Positions 1 through 11,582 are shown, counted from the first letter of the stretch. The stretch is DNA of 64,000 nt from an uncultured Ignavibacteria bacterium (GCA_937873695.1 CALMYL010000011.1:25566-89565); one strand, 5' to 3'. The notes: generated by a model not told the origin, from the letters alone. Made by a program: numbers and translations.

Positions 1-2
1 AG

Positions 3-182
3 GCACCTGAAAAAACAGAAACTGCTGATAAAGAAACCAAAGGCAAACCAAAGGCAAAGACAACCAAAACAGCGGCTAAGACAACTAAATCAACAAAGAC
101 AGCGAAAACAAAAAAAACCGCGGCTGCTGAAGAAACAAAAAAGACAACAAAGCCCAGAAAGAAAAAAGAAGCAGCTGAGTAA
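3..182 (+). CDS. C-terminal tail of an unidentified Lys/Ala/Thr-rich protein (partial)
   Basis: Only the last 59 codons are inside the window, open from the left edge in frame 3 and ending in TAA at 180-182. The tail is almost entirely Lys, Ala, Thr and Glu with repeated TKTAK/KTTK-like steps and ends KPRKKKEAAE. It should be unstructured and strongly basic, which suggests nucleic-acid or ribosome contact. The end resembles the KPRKKKAE end of the trigger factor in this window. Low-complexity tails do not identify a family, so no function is given. It ends 38 bases before engB on the same strand. Confidence 0.6.
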   Translation, partial: APEKTETADKETKGKPKAKTTKTAAKTTKSTKTAKTKKTAAAEETKKTTKPRKKKEAAE

Positions 183-220
183 TTAACGTAATTAGAGGTA
201 AGAAGCACTTATCAGATTTA

Positions 221-811
221 ATGAAAATAACAACAGCTGAATTCGTAAATAGTGTTTCAGATCTGAGCCAGCTTCCAACGGCTCATTTACCGGAGATTGT
301 TTTTATTGGCCGTTCTAATGTTGGTAAATCTTCCTTAATTAACAAGATCTGTAACAAAGCTAAGCTTGCAAAAACAAGCTCAGTGCCAGGCAGAACCAGA
401 ATGCTGAACTACTATCTTATAAACGAGGAGTTCTATTTTGTCGATCTTCCGGGGTACGGTTATGCAAAAGTTCCCGAGCAGATCAAAACCGGCTGGCGCA
501 AACTTGTAGAAGAGTATATAAGCACAAGAAAGAACATTAAGCTTGTTTTTGAGCTTATGGATTCACGTCATGACCCTACGTATCTTGACCAGTTAATGGT
601 TAACTGGCTTGAGTATTACGAAATAAACTACGCTATAGTTTTAACCAAAGCAGATAAGATATCATCAAACAAAATGGAGCGCCAGATCTACCGCACCAGC
701 AAAATTGTAAGTAATGATGAGCTCTGCAAAGATTACGTGCCTTTTTCCGCTATTACTGCCGAAGGCAAAGATACTGTAGTTAAACTTATCACTGAAAGTC
801 TGAATTCATAA
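221..811 (+). CDS. engB: Ribosome-biogenesis GTP-binding protein EngB (YsxC/YihA)
   Basis: Small GTPase needed for late assembly of the large ribosomal subunit in the family. The P-loop GRSNVGKS is at residues 30-37, the switch I region KTSSVPGRTR at 51-60, DLPG (G3) at 75-78, and TKAD (G4) near 142-145. The 196-residue length is normal for EngB, with no extra domains. The ATG lies 38 bases after the preceding stop, and the next gene starts 21 bases downstream, so co-transcription is likely. The family assignment is secure from the motifs. Confidence 0.96.
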   Translation: MKITTAEFVNSVSDLSQLPTAHLPEIVFIGRSNVGKSSLINKICNKAKLAKTSSVPGRTRMLNYYLINEEFYFVDLPGYGYAKVPEQIKTGWRKLVEEYISTRKNIKLVFELMDSRHDPTYLDQLMVNWLEYYEINYAIVLTKADKISSNKMERQIYRTSKIVSNDELCKDYVPFSAITAEGKDTVVKLITESLNS

Positions 812-832
812 ATCTTTTAACCGGAGATATCT

Positions 833-1915
833 TTGCTGAACAAAAAGATATTCACCCCGGGACCCACTCAGGTCCATCCCGACGTTTTAAAAGCCACAAT
901 ATCATTTGATACATACCACAGAAGCCCTGAATTTAAGGCATTCCACGGAGAATTAATTGCCAAGCTAAAGCATATTTTCCAAACCGCACAAAATCTCAAT
1001 ATATTAACAACCTCAGGAACGGGTTCACTTGAAACCGCTGTAATCAATTTCTGCAATCCGAAGGAAAATGTACTTTTCATAAATCAGGGAAGGTTTGGTG
1101 CAAGGTGGGGAGCGATATGCAAAGCATATAACATTAATGCAGTTGAGCTGCCGATTGAATACGGCAAAAGTGCAGATGTAAACGATCTTGAAGGTGTGAA
1201 CCTCGAAAATATATCTGCGGTATTATTAACTCACACCGAAACTTCCACTGCCTCACTTACTGATATTAAAAAACTAACAGAATATATAAAGAGCAGATCA
1301 GATGCGCTCGTAATTGTTGATGCGGTAACTTCTGTAGGTGCAATTGAGTTCAGATTTGATAAGTGGAATATTGATGTTGCGGTATCTGCTTCGCAAAAAG
1401 GATTAATGACTCAGCCCGGAATAGCAATCATTGCTTACAGCGAAAAAGCCCGTGTAAAAATGGAAAACAATGATATGCCAAGATTTTTCTTTGATCTTAG
1501 GAAGGAATACAAGTCAGTTAAGGAAGATGGTGTTACCATGTGGACTCCTGCTGTTGGATTATTCTACGGTGTAGATAAGGCATGTGATATTATTTTAGAA
1601 GAAGGACTTCCCGACAGGTGGAAAAGAACACATGAAATGGCTGAGTATTTCAGAACAGAATCATTGAAGAATGGCTTTGGGTTGTTTTCTTCATCACCAA
1701 GCGATTCACTGACTGCAATTACATTGCCGGGAAATATCCAGACTGGTAAGCTTATTAGAGCGATGAAGGATAATTACGGCGTCCAGATGGCAAACGGTCA
1801 GGCAGAAATGAAAGATAAAATTGCCAGAATTTCACATATGGGTGACCTGGAAATGAATGATTTTGTGGAACTTAATAAGATGCTCGTAACAGAATTCAAA
1901 AAACTTCAGTCATGA
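833..1915 (+). CDS. Class V PLP aminotransferase (alanine-glyoxylate/phosphoserine type)
   Basis: Fold-type I aminotransferase of the class V group that includes alanine-glyoxylate and serine-pyruvate aminotransferases. The N-terminus FTPGPTQVHPDV and the PLP lysine K189 in SASQKGL are family hallmarks. TTG start, preceded by GGAGAT at 823-828. A 2-hydroxyacid dehydrogenase follows after 6 bases. In several deep-branching bacteria and archaea such a pair makes serine (dehydrogenase as SerA, this enzyme in place of the usual SerC), so phosphoserine transamination is the likely role by inference. Glyoxylate/alanine transamination remains possible. Confidence 0.88.
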   Translation: MLNKKIFTPGPTQVHPDVLKATISFDTYHRSPEFKAFHGELIAKLKHIFQTAQNLNILTTSGTGSLETAVINFCNPKENVLFINQGRFGARWGAICKAYNINAVELPIEYGKSADVNDLEGVNLENISAVLLTHTETSTASLTDIKKLTEYIKSRSDALVIVDAVTSVGAIEFRFDKWNIDVAVSASQKGLMTQPGIAIIAYSEKARVKMENNDMPRFFFDLRKEYKSVKEDGVTMWTPAVGLFYGVDKACDIILEEGLPDRWKRTHEMAEYFRTESLKNGFGLFSSSPSDSLTAITLPGNIQTGKLIRAMKDNYGVQMANGQAEMKDKIARISHMGDLEMNDFVELNKMLVTEFKKLQS

Positions 1916-1921
1916 TGTTAA

Positions 1922-2896
1922 ATGAATAAGAAAGTAAAAATCTTCCTGGCAGATGACTTGCATCCCGCAGGGATAAATTTACTTAAAAAACATTTTACTT
2001 TAATTTCCCTTAAAGGACTTGATAACAATTCATTATTACATAAAATAGCAGATTACTGCTCTGGAGCGAATACTTGCTCTGCGCTGCTTGTTAGATCAGT
2101 AAGGAAAATTTGTAAAAGTGAACTTACTTTTATTAAAAACAATACTAGTGTTAACTTGATATGTACAGTATCTGCCGGATTTGATAACCTGGATATTCAT
2201 CAGGCAGAGAAGCTTGGCATCAGAATTATGAATGTAGCCGGTGCCAACAGTATTTCCGCGGCAGAATTCACATGGGCATTGATCCTCGCCATAACAAAAC
2301 GCCTCCTCAAAGCGGATTCATTGATGAAACGGGGGATATATGATTACAGCAAGTTTGCTAACACAGAACTTAATGGCAAAACTATCGGCATAATTGGCGT
2401 GGGTAATATTGGTTCAAAGGTCGCTAAAATTGCAAAGGCATTTGGCATGAAAGTGCTGGGAAATGACATTAAACCTTCCCTGAAGAACAGATATCCTTTT
2501 ATAAAGTTTGTTTCCCTGAACAAGCTGCTCAAAATGTCTGATATTGTTACAATTCACACACCGCTTGATGACTCAACAAAATACCTGTTAAACAATACTA
2601 ACATTAAGCTGATGCAGAAGCACTCAGTTTTAATAAATTGCTCGCGCGGAGGTACAATTGACGAAAAAGCGCTGCAAACAGCTTTGAAGCGCGGCAGACT
2701 TTCATATGCGGGTGTTGATGTGTTTGAAAAAGAACCAGCATTCAATAAGACTTTTTCTAAACTGGATAACGTTATTTTATCACCGCACCTGGCGGGTAAA
2801 ACAGTTGAAAGTAAGGAAAGAATGGCGCGCGTTGCGGCAGAAAAGATCATCAATTTCTACAAAAAATCGGGTAAGAGAGCAAAATTAATTAATTGA
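1922..2896 (+). CDS. D-isomer 2-hydroxyacid dehydrogenase, probable phosphoglycerate dehydrogenase
   Basis: NAD-dependent D-2-hydroxyacid dehydrogenase of 324 residues. The dinucleotide motif GVGNIG is at residues 159-164. The catalytic Arg sits in INCSRGGTIDE, the Glu in the DVFEKEP stretch, and the catalytic His in LSPHLAG near residue 286. It ends after the catalytic core and has no C-terminal ACT regulatory domain, so serine feedback as in long SerA forms is not expected. Pairing with the upstream aminotransferase suggests 3-phosphoglycerate oxidation in serine synthesis; glyoxylate or hydroxypyruvate reduction is the alternative. The stop codon overlaps the -33 element of the dnaN promoter. 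Confidence 0.88.
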   Translation: MNKKVKIFLADDLHPAGINLLKKHFTLISLKGLDNNSLLHKIADYCSGANTCSALLVRSVRKICKSELTFIKNNTSVNLICTVSAGFDNLDIHQAEKLGIRIMNVAGANSISAAEFTWALILAITKRLLKADSLMKRGIYDYSKFANTELNGKTIGIIGVGNIGSKVAKIAKAFGMKVLGNDIKPSLKNRYPFIKFVSLNKLLKMSDIVTIHTPLDDSTKYLLNNTNIKLMQKHSVLINCSRGGTIDEKALQTALKRGRLSYAGVDVFEKEPAFNKTFSKLDNVILSPHLAGKTVESKERMARVAAEKIINFYKKSGKRAKLIN

Positions 2897-2923
2897 AATA
2901 GACAAGAAAAATCCGTAAATTTG
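2893..2923 (+). promoter_or_regulatory. Bacteroidota-type sigma-A promoter for dnaN operon
   Basis: TTG at 2893-2895, a 20-base spacer, then TAAATTTG at 2916-2923, an exact match to TTG-N19/20-TAnnTTTG. The -33 TTG overlaps the TGA of the upstream dehydrogenase. Initiation would fall near 2930, about 20 bases before the dnaN ATG. Confidence 0.7.
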
Positions 2924-2951
2924 TCAAATTAAGCAATTTTTGGGAGGTTTA

Positions 2952-4118
2952 ATGAAGTTCACTGTTAAGAGCAATGATCTCATCAGCGCTATAAATAAGG
3001 TTATTTCCGTCACACCAACACGCTCCACATTACCAATTTTAAGTAATTTATTTTTCAGCCTCGAAGGCAAAGAACTCACTATCATGGGCTCTGACCTTGA
3101 AGTATATATTGAGGTAAAAATGAATGTTGATGGTAAAAGCGACGGACAGGTTGCACTGCCTGCAAAAAAACTTGAAACATTATTGCAGAATCTCTCAGGT
3201 AAAGATCTGAGCTTTGACCTGCAGAATGGTTACAAAACCATAATTAAAACTAAAGGCGGCAAATGGACCCTGACTGGCGAAGACCCCAATGACTTCCCGA
3301 TGCCTGCCGAGGTTGAAGACTCCAAAGAAATTGATATATCAGGTGCGCTTATCACAAGATATCTTCCAAAAGCAATTCACGCTGCAAGCAATGATGAGCT
3401 TCGCAGAAGCATGAATGGCGTTTACTTTGAAATCAAAAAAGGTGAATTCAAAGTAGTAGCAACTGATGGTCACAGGCTTGTAAAAATTATTAACAGCAAC
3501 TTTGATTATTCCGGCGAAAAAACTACAATGCTTGTTCCCATAAAGACATGCCAGCTTATGACCAAGCTGTTTAAAGGTAAACAGGGAAGTGACGCTGAAC
3601 CTTCTGCCGAAGGCGAAGAAATTAGCGACAGCCAGAAAGTAAAAGTTTTCTTCAGTAATGAATTTCTGAGATGCTCATTTAATAATGTTACCATCAATTC
3701 CAGGTTAATTGATGATACTTTCCCGAATTATGAATCAGTTATACCCAATGATAATGAAAAGATCCTGAAAGTCGCTAAGAACGATCTGATAGGCTCGGTA
3801 AAAAGGAGCATAATCCTTTCTGACCAGGTAACGAATAAAACTTCATTCAGTATTTCTGAAAGCGAGCTGAAAGTAAGGGCGGCTAATAATGAATACGGCA
3901 CAGACGCGGATGAAACAATTGACTGCAGTTTTACGGAAAGTGAAGAATTTGAAATAGCCTTTAACGGTAAATACCTCCTTGAAGCAATTCAGCATTTTGA
4001 AGCTGATGAATTGCTGTTTGATTTTTCAACACCGCTTAAGGCTTCGATAATAAGGCCATCTGAACAGCGTGAAAATGAAGACCTGATGATGCTTGTTATG
4101 CCTGTTAGAAATATCTGA
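2952..4118 (+). CDS. dnaN: DNA polymerase III sliding clamp (beta subunit)
   Basis: Ring-forming processivity clamp of the replicase. The protein shows the three-domain DnaN pattern from MKFTVKSNDLISAINKV to the C-terminal LMMLVMPVRNI, which is the conserved clamp end. The ATG at 2952 is chosen because GGGAGG at 2942-2947 sits 4 bases upstream; a TTG at 2940 in the same frame would include the ribosome-binding site. A charged loop of about 25 residues (KGKQGSDAEPSAEGEEISD) lies mid-protein and is likely surface exposed. First gene of dnaN-recF-DUF721-gyrB. Confidence 0.97.
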   Translation: MKFTVKSNDLISAINKVISVTPTRSTLPILSNLFFSLEGKELTIMGSDLEVYIEVKMNVDGKSDGQVALPAKKLETLLQNLSGKDLSFDLQNGYKTIIKTKGGKWTLTGEDPNDFPMPAEVEDSKEIDISGALITRYLPKAIHAASNDELRRSMNGVYFEIKKGEFKVVATDGHRLVKIINSNFDYSGEKTTMLVPIKTCQLMTKLFKGKQGSDAEPSAEGEEISDSQKVKVFFSNEFLRCSFNNVTINSRLIDDTFPNYESVIPNDNEKILKVAKNDLIGSVKRSIILSDQVTNKTSFSISESELKVRAANNEYGTDADETIDCSFTESEEFEIAFNGKYLLEAIQHFEADELLFDFSTPLKASIIRPSEQRENEDLMMLVMPVRNI

Positions 4119-4134
4119 TAAGGTGTAAGTGGTA

Positions 4135-5303
4135 ATGATATTAGATGACCTGCTATTAGCTGATTTTAAAAATTATCACAATTGTTCTTTCTCGTTCAGC
4201 CCGAAACTGAATTTTATATACGGTGAAAACGGTAATGGTAAAACAAACATCCTTGAATCAATTTCGATGCTTTGTTACACCAAAAGTTTTCTTATGAACT
4301 CAGAGGCTGACTGTATTAAGCACGGTGAGAATGCTTTTGAGATCACCGGCAGTTTCAGAAATCGTGTAGAAACCAAAAGCAGTGTAAAGTTCCTGTACCG
4401 CCGCGAAGAAAACTCTAAACAGATCATTTGTGATAATGATAAAGTAACGCGTTCAAATGAATTTTTGGGGAGATTTCCTCTTGTTGTTCTTTCACCATAT
4501 GATCTGAAACTTACAATGGGACTTCAGCAGGATAGAAGACGCAATTTTGATCTGCTGATATCACAAATAAGCAGAGTATATCTTAACGACCTGAGGAAGT
4601 ATTCCAAGATAATCAAGCAGAAAAATTCGCTGCTGAAAGAAAATCTTGTTACAAGAAGATACTCTAACGGTGAATTGAAAGAACTTGTACGAGTGTGGAA
4701 TGCTGAGTTACTTGATCTTGCAGTTAAGCTAATGATAAGGCGGCTGGATTTTATAGAGGAGTTCAAAAGTTATATAACAGCCTGTTTCTACAGAATTGTC
4801 GGATCAAAATATGTACCGGTTATTTCATATGAAAGCGAGATACTTGATGAAAACGACCTTGCAGGCTACAGCATTGATACTTTGAAAAATAAGCTGCAAA
4901 GAGTGCTGGAAGAGAAACTTGATACTGAGATCAAAAGAGGTATATCCCTCTCCGGACCGCATAAAGATAATTACATGTTCTGCATGGATAAGGCCGGCGA
5001 AATTTTTGAAATGCGCACATCTGCGTCGCAGGGTGAGCACAAAACCTTCGTAGTAGCATTAAAACTTTCAGAGTTTGGTTATTTAAATGCGAATCTGAAA
5101 CATACTAATACCGGTGAACCGGTTTTGCTGCTTGATGACGTTTTTTCGGAACTGGATAAGAGCAGGATCAATAGAATTTCTGAGCTGATCACAGATTTTA
5201 ACCAGGTGTTTGTTACCACTACGGATAAGGACCATTTTGGGATATTGAAAGATAACTTCACCGATTCAAGAACTTTTCATATTGTAAACGGACAGGCCGA
5301 ATA

Positions 5304-5304
<1 letters not shown>
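4135..5304 (+). CDS. recF: DNA replication and repair protein RecF
   Basis: SMC/ABC-like ATPase that helps load RecA at gaps. Walker A GENGNGKT is at residues 30-37, the signature region LSGPHKD is near 278, and Walker B LLLLDDVFSELD is near 335. Length is typical. The ATG at 4135 is preferred over an in-frame GTG at 4129 because AGGTG at 4121-4125 is well spaced only from the ATG. The gene begins 16 bases after dnaN and its TAG overlaps the GTG of the next gene, so the cluster is translationally coupled. Confidence 0.96.
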
Positions 5305-7624
<2,320 letters not shown>

Positions 7625-7627
7625 TTT

Positions 7628-8311
7628 TTGAAAAATAGAATATTTATATTTCTGGCAGCATTTATTTTTATAAATGCTGCTTTGTTTTCTCAGGGTAAAA
7701 TTCCGTTTAAGAAGCATCTTGCTTTTTATACAGGGATGGGAATTAATTACGGTATTACCCCTGAATTCAGGGATTATCTTGTAGCAAGTATTCCTTACAG
7801 TACCTCTGATAGTATCAGATCATTTAACGCCGGCGTGGAATTCCTTGGCGGATTGGAGTACGATCTTTCTGCGGATGTTTCAGCTGGCATTGATTATTCA
7901 TATTACATCCGTGGACTTTCCTATGTTTATTCGCCGGCTGTGTTTGATTACACAATTACCAATCATCAGCCGTATTTGTTCGTAAATTATAATATCAGGA
8001 AACTGAAGTACCATATGAAACTCGGTGCCTCAGCGGGATATCACTTTCAGCAGCTGGATAACAAGATCAATAATTCCACTACGCTGAAATATACTTCATC
8101 GGGGCCCTCTTTGAGGGTATCAATGACATTTATGCCCAAGTTTTCTGAGAACTTCTTCATTTACCTGAATGGTTTTGGTTTTGCAAATCTGTACGGGAAA
8201 CTGAAGGATGAAAACGGTGACCCGGTTACCGCGCCAAACTCAACTGTGGAAGCAGATCTGAGAGGTTATGGAGTGGGCGTAAGACTTGGTATTTTATTTA
8301 ACATTAATTAA
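7628..8311 (+). CDS. Outer-membrane beta-barrel protein
   Basis: Residues 1-22 form a Sec signal peptide ending FSQ, a common cleavage context in this phylum. The rest (227 residues in all) alternates hydrophobic and polar residues with Gly/Tyr-rich strands, as in 8-strand outer-membrane barrels. It ends in VRLGILFNIN, with alternating residues like a last strand. TTG start 4 bases after the gyrB stop; its TAA overlaps the ATG of uppP. No specific function can be read. Linkage to uppP suggests only an envelope setting. Confidence 0.7.
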   Translation: MKNRIFIFLAAFIFINAALFSQGKIPFKKHLAFYTGMGINYGITPEFRDYLVASIPYSTSDSIRSFNAGVEFLGGLEYDLSADVSAGIDYSYYIRGLSYVYSPAVFDYTITNHQPYLFVNYNIRKLKYHMKLGASAGYHFQQLDNKINNSTTLKYTSSGPSLRVSMTFMPKFSENFFIYLNGFGFANLYGKLKDENGDPVTAPNSTVEADLRGYGVGVRLGILFNIN

Positions 8312-9138
8312 TGACGGAGATACTAAAAGCTATATTACTGGGGGTTGTGCAGGGGCTGACAGAGTTCCTCCCCGTAAGCAGTACAGCTCATTTGAGGATA
8401 ATTCCCTCATTCTTTGGATGGGGTGATATCGGCGCTTCTTATACGGCAGTAATTCAGGTAGGAACAATGATCGCCATTATTCTATACTTTCGCAATGACC
8501 TAATGAATATGACAAAAGCGATGCTGCTGAGCCTTAAAACTAAGGATTTTAACAGCAAAGATACACGCCTGCTTTTAATGATAATAATCGGAACTATACC
8601 GATAGTAATTGCCGGATTCCTATTGAAGGACCTTATCAGGCATCAGTTCAGGAATATGTATATTGTCGCGGCCAGTTTAATATTCTTTTCAATTATACTA
8701 ATGATAGCCGACAGAATCACCAAAAAGAAGGTTGACCTGAACAGTATAACGTATAAAGATGGTATTATTATTGGAATATTCCAGGCTATGGCGCTGATTC
8801 CCGGTGCATCACGCTCGGGTTCAACAATTTCAGGCGCGTTTTTCAGAAATATGACCCGTGAAGATGCTGCCAGATTTTCATTCCTGTTAAGTATTCCTGC
8901 GGTATTGTTAAGCGGTGTTTACGAGCTTTTCAGTCAGCGGGCGACGCTGCTTAGCGGTGAAAGCGCTGTTCTTAGCATTGTAATTGCCACAGTTGTATCT
9001 GGAGTTGTTGGTTACTGGTCAATCTGGTTTTTACTTTCATTTATTAAAAAACACTCAATGATGCTCTTCGTTGTATACAGGGTGTTTTTTGGAATACTCA
9101 TCATTGTTTTGCTGTCATTGGGTATTATTCAGAACTAA
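8311..9138 (+). CDS. uppP: Undecaprenyl-diphosphatase
   Basis: Integral membrane phosphatase (BacA/UppP family) that recycles undecaprenyl diphosphate to the carrier lipid used in peptidoglycan and polysaccharide synthesis. The N-terminal QGLTEFLPVSSTAH contains the essential Q/ExxxE pair and the SxxxH motif; an Ala replaces the more common Gly in SSTGH. The second motif PGASRSGST follows near residue 170. Multiple hydrophobic helices and 275 residues match the family. The carrier lipid it regenerates would be consumed by the polysaccharide locus to the right. Confidence 0.95.
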   Translation: MTEILKAILLGVVQGLTEFLPVSSTAHLRIIPSFFGWGDIGASYTAVIQVGTMIAIILYFRNDLMNMTKAMLLSLKTKDFNSKDTRLLLMIIIGTIPIVIAGFLLKDLIRHQFRNMYIVAASLIFFSIILMIADRITKKKVDLNSITYKDGIIIGIFQAMALIPGASRSGSTISGAFFRNMTREDAARFSFLLSIPAVLLSGVYELFSQRATLLSGESAVLSIVIATVVSGVVGYWSIWFLLSFIKKHSMMLFVVYRVFFGILIIVLLSLGIIQN

Positions 9139-9179
9139 AAAACATAATTTAAAATATATACAGAAAGGAATTTAGACTA

Positions 9180-9902
9180 ATGAAACTAACTGCAATAAAA
9201 TTAATGCTGTTACCGGCATTTATCTTAAGCTTTTTTGCATTCGTTTGCGGAGATAGTAAAACTGATCAAACAGAGGTGAAGAAACAGGATAATACTACTC
9301 AGCAGCAAACACAGCAGCAGAACACACAAACACAAAATACTCAACAGAAAACAGACAGTATGACGACTAAAACAGATTCGACCGATTCAAAAGATAAAAA
9401 AGATTCCAAGGAATCAAACACAGTGATTCTGAAAACCAGCATGGGTGATATTGAAATTGAACTTAACGAAAAAGATGCCCCCCAGCACGTAGCAAACTTC
9501 AAAAAGCTTGTTAAATCAGGTTTTTACGAAGGAACAACATTTCACAGGGTAATTCCCGGATTTATGATCCAGGGCGGTGACCCCAATTCAAAAGATAGCG
9601 ACAGATCAAATGACGGACAGGGCGGACCCGGCTACACAATACCCGCAGAAATCAAAGCAGGACATGTAAAAGGCTCAATAGCCGGCGCAAGACTTGGTGA
9701 TGCTGTAAATCCCAAAAAGGAATCAAGCGGAAGCCAGTTCTACATTGTTACAGGCGAAGCTTCTCATCTTGACGGTCAGTATACAGTTTACGGAAAAGTA
9801 ACAAAGGGTATGGATGTTGCTTTAAAGATAGAAAATGTTAAAAGAGATGAAAGGGATAACCCTATCGAAAAAGTAGTTATCCAGAAAGTTTCATTTAAAT
9901 AG
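9180..9902 (+). CDS. Exported cyclophilin-type peptidyl-prolyl isomerase
   Basis: An N-terminal hydrophobic segment (residues 5-22) ends AFVC, so it may be a lipoprotein, although Val at -1 is not canonical for the lipobox. Residues 25-75 are a Gln/Thr/Lys/Asp-rich linker with no expected structure. The cyclophilin domain runs from about residue 79 to 240, with FHRVIPGFMIQGGDP carrying the catalytic Arg and phenylalanine, and GSQFYIVTG. It should act on prolyl bonds of envelope or periplasmic proteins. ATG with AGAAAGGA upstream. It follows uppP by 41 bases. Confidence 0.92.
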   Translation: MKLTAIKLMLLPAFILSFFAFVCGDSKTDQTEVKKQDNTTQQQTQQQNTQTQNTQQKTDSMTTKTDSTDSKDKKDSKESNTVILKTSMGDIEIELNEKDAPQHVANFKKLVKSGFYEGTTFHRVIPGFMIQGGDPNSKDSDRSNDGQGGPGYTIPAEIKAGHVKGSIAGARLGDAVNPKKESSGSQFYIVTGEASHLDGQYTVYGKVTKGMDVALKIENVKRDERDNPIEKVVIQKVSFK

Positions 9903-9919
9903 TAAAGAAGTTAAGAATT

Positions 9920-10921
9920 ATGCGTACATTTCTCGATTTCAGGAAAGAAATATCTTCAGGAAAGATGAGGAATGTGTATTATGTTGCCTCGGTAGATAAT
10001 TATTTTCTGCTGAAGGCAGGCGAAATTTTAAGGGAGAAGTTGTTCGGCTCAAAAGAAAGCAAAGAGAACTTCTTCCTTAAATATGCCGATGAAACCCCAA
10101 TGCAGGAGTTGTTCGATCTTACCGGCGGCGGAGCTTCGCTTTTTTCATCGCAAAAGCTTGTAATAGTTAAACGATGCGAAAAGTATTCCCGGAAGATGAG
10201 CGAATTTATTGATCATACAAAAAAAATATCAGAGGATTCATACGTGCTGTACGCTTTTGATACATCCTTTGTTATCGAAAAAAAGCTGGATCAGGCAAAG
10301 GACATCGAATTCTATGATTTTTCGGAGCTTCCGCAAAGAGAGCTGTATGACTGGGCTAAACAGGAATTTGGCTCGCGGGGAATAATGATAGATACAGACG
10401 CGCTTGATCTTTTCATAACCTCAATACCATCTTCGTTTGACCTTTTAAGCTCTGAAATAGAGAAGGTTAGCAATTATGACTTTGAAGGTAAAGAGCCCCT
10501 ATTAACAAAGGAGATAATCCTGCAGTTCATAGGATATGACAGGGATTACAGCCCTGAAGAACTGATGGTTTCCATTGTAAAAAAGGACCAAAACAGGGCT
10601 TTTACTATCCTCAATAATTTGCTTAATACAAAAGGTTTAAATGAAGTATATTTGCTTTCGTTAATCAGCAATTATTATATGGATATGCTTTCTTTTAAAT
10701 CCCGGGGTGTTGATTCAATGGATAGCAGAATGATCTATCAGAAGTATAAGATTTGGGGAGACCGTGTAAAATTCGCTAAAAATTACCATAAATCACTTAA
10801 TATCAGTGCATTAGAGTCGAGTTTTGAGAAGATCATAGATACAGATAAGAAGCTGAAAACAAGTATGCTAGATCCCAAAATATTATTGACATCCCTTGTA
10901 GATGAGCTTATAAATGCTTAA
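9920..10921 (+). CDS. holA: DNA polymerase III subunit delta
   Basis: Clamp-loader wrench subunit. The order of features matches HolA: an N-terminal AAA-like domain that opens with YYVASVDNYFLLKAGEILREKLF, an acidic NFFLKYADE stretch, then VIVKRCEKYS and YVLYAFDTS. The C-terminal helical collar includes AFTILNNLL and LTSLVDEL. At 333 residues it is normal. As usual for delta, there is no functional Walker A. The gene is 17 bases after the cyclophilin gene. The family is divergent, but the pattern is clear. Confidence 0.88.
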   Translation: MRTFLDFRKEISSGKMRNVYYVASVDNYFLLKAGEILREKLFGSKESKENFFLKYADETPMQELFDLTGGGASLFSSQKLVIVKRCEKYSRKMSEFIDHTKKISEDSYVLYAFDTSFVIEKKLDQAKDIEFYDFSELPQRELYDWAKQEFGSRGIMIDTDALDLFITSIPSSFDLLSSEIEKVSNYDFEGKEPLLTKEIILQFIGYDRDYSPEELMVSIVKKDQNRAFTILNNLLNTKGLNEVYLLSLISNYYMDMLSFKSRGVDSMDSRMIYQKYKIWGDRVKFAKNYHKSLNISALESSFEKIIDTDKKLKTSMLDPKILLTSLVDELINA

Positions 10922-10934
10922 TTTTTGTAGAACC

Positions 10935-10960
10935 GGAACAAAAAACCAATTTTTTCGTTA
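10935..10960 (+). promoter_or_regulatory. Candidate ECF sigma promoter upstream of the sigma gene
   Basis: GGAAC at 10935-10939 and CGTTA at 10956-10960 are separated by 16 bases. This is the classic ECF/sigma-E promoter architecture, sitting just before an ECF sigma gene whose ATG is at 10977. Autoregulation is inferred. Confidence 0.5.
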
Positions 10961-10976
10961 AATTAATAGGGTACAG

Positions 10977-11582
10977 ATGGCGCCTTCGAAAGAAGGAATA
11001 AATACTAAGAGACTGACTGATGAAGAACTGATCTTCAATTTTCAGGAAGGCGATATTACCGCCTACAATGAAATAGTTGCCAGGTATAAAGACAGGCTTA
11101 CAAACTATATATACCGCTATGTTGGCAGCTATGATGAATGTGATGATATTGTTCAGGATACGTTCGTGAAAGTATATACGTCTAAACATCTGTACAAAGA
11201 GATCGCTAAGTTTTCGACATGGATATATACCATTGCCATAAACCTGGCGAAAACAAAGTTAGTTAAAGCACAGAAGTACAAAACATTTTCTATAAGCGAT
11301 GTATATGATGACGAGAACAAGGATTTTGACCTGCCCGATGAAGCATACGGCGGACCCGAAGTTGACGCAAATTCAAAATTTTTAAGCGCACATATTCAGA
11401 AGGCGCTGGATAAAATAAACGAGAATTACAGGGAGCTTGTTATACTGAGAGATATAGAAGATTTTTCATATGAAGAAATTGTAGATATGACAGGATTACC
11501 GATGGGTACAGTTAAATCAAGGATCAACAGGGGCAGAGAGAAGCTGCAGGAGCTCCTGAAAGATATTTACAAAGAAGAATAA
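10977..11582 (+). CDS. ECF-family RNA polymerase sigma factor
   Basis: Sigma-70 family, extracytoplasmic-function group, 201 residues with only regions 2 and 4. Region 2 spans about 37-105, with DECDDIVQDTFVKVY and FSTWIYTIAINLAK (core binding and -10 recognition). Region 4 spans about 140-195, with YRELVILRDIEDFSYEEIVDMTGLP and GTVKSRINRGREKL as the helix-turn-helix. The downstream membrane protein is its probable regulator. The GGAAC-N16-CGTTA element directly upstream suggests it transcribes its own gene. The regulon cannot be read from this window. Confidence 0.93.
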   Translation: MAPSKEGINTKRLTDEELIFNFQEGDITAYNEIVARYKDRLTNYIYRYVGSYDECDDIVQDTFVKVYTSKHLYKEIAKFSTWIYTIAINLAKTKLVKAQKYKTFSISDVYDDENKDFDLPDEAYGGPEVDANSKFLSAHIQKALDKINENYRELVILRDIEDFSYEEIVDMTGLPMGTVKSRINRGREKLQELLKDIYKEE

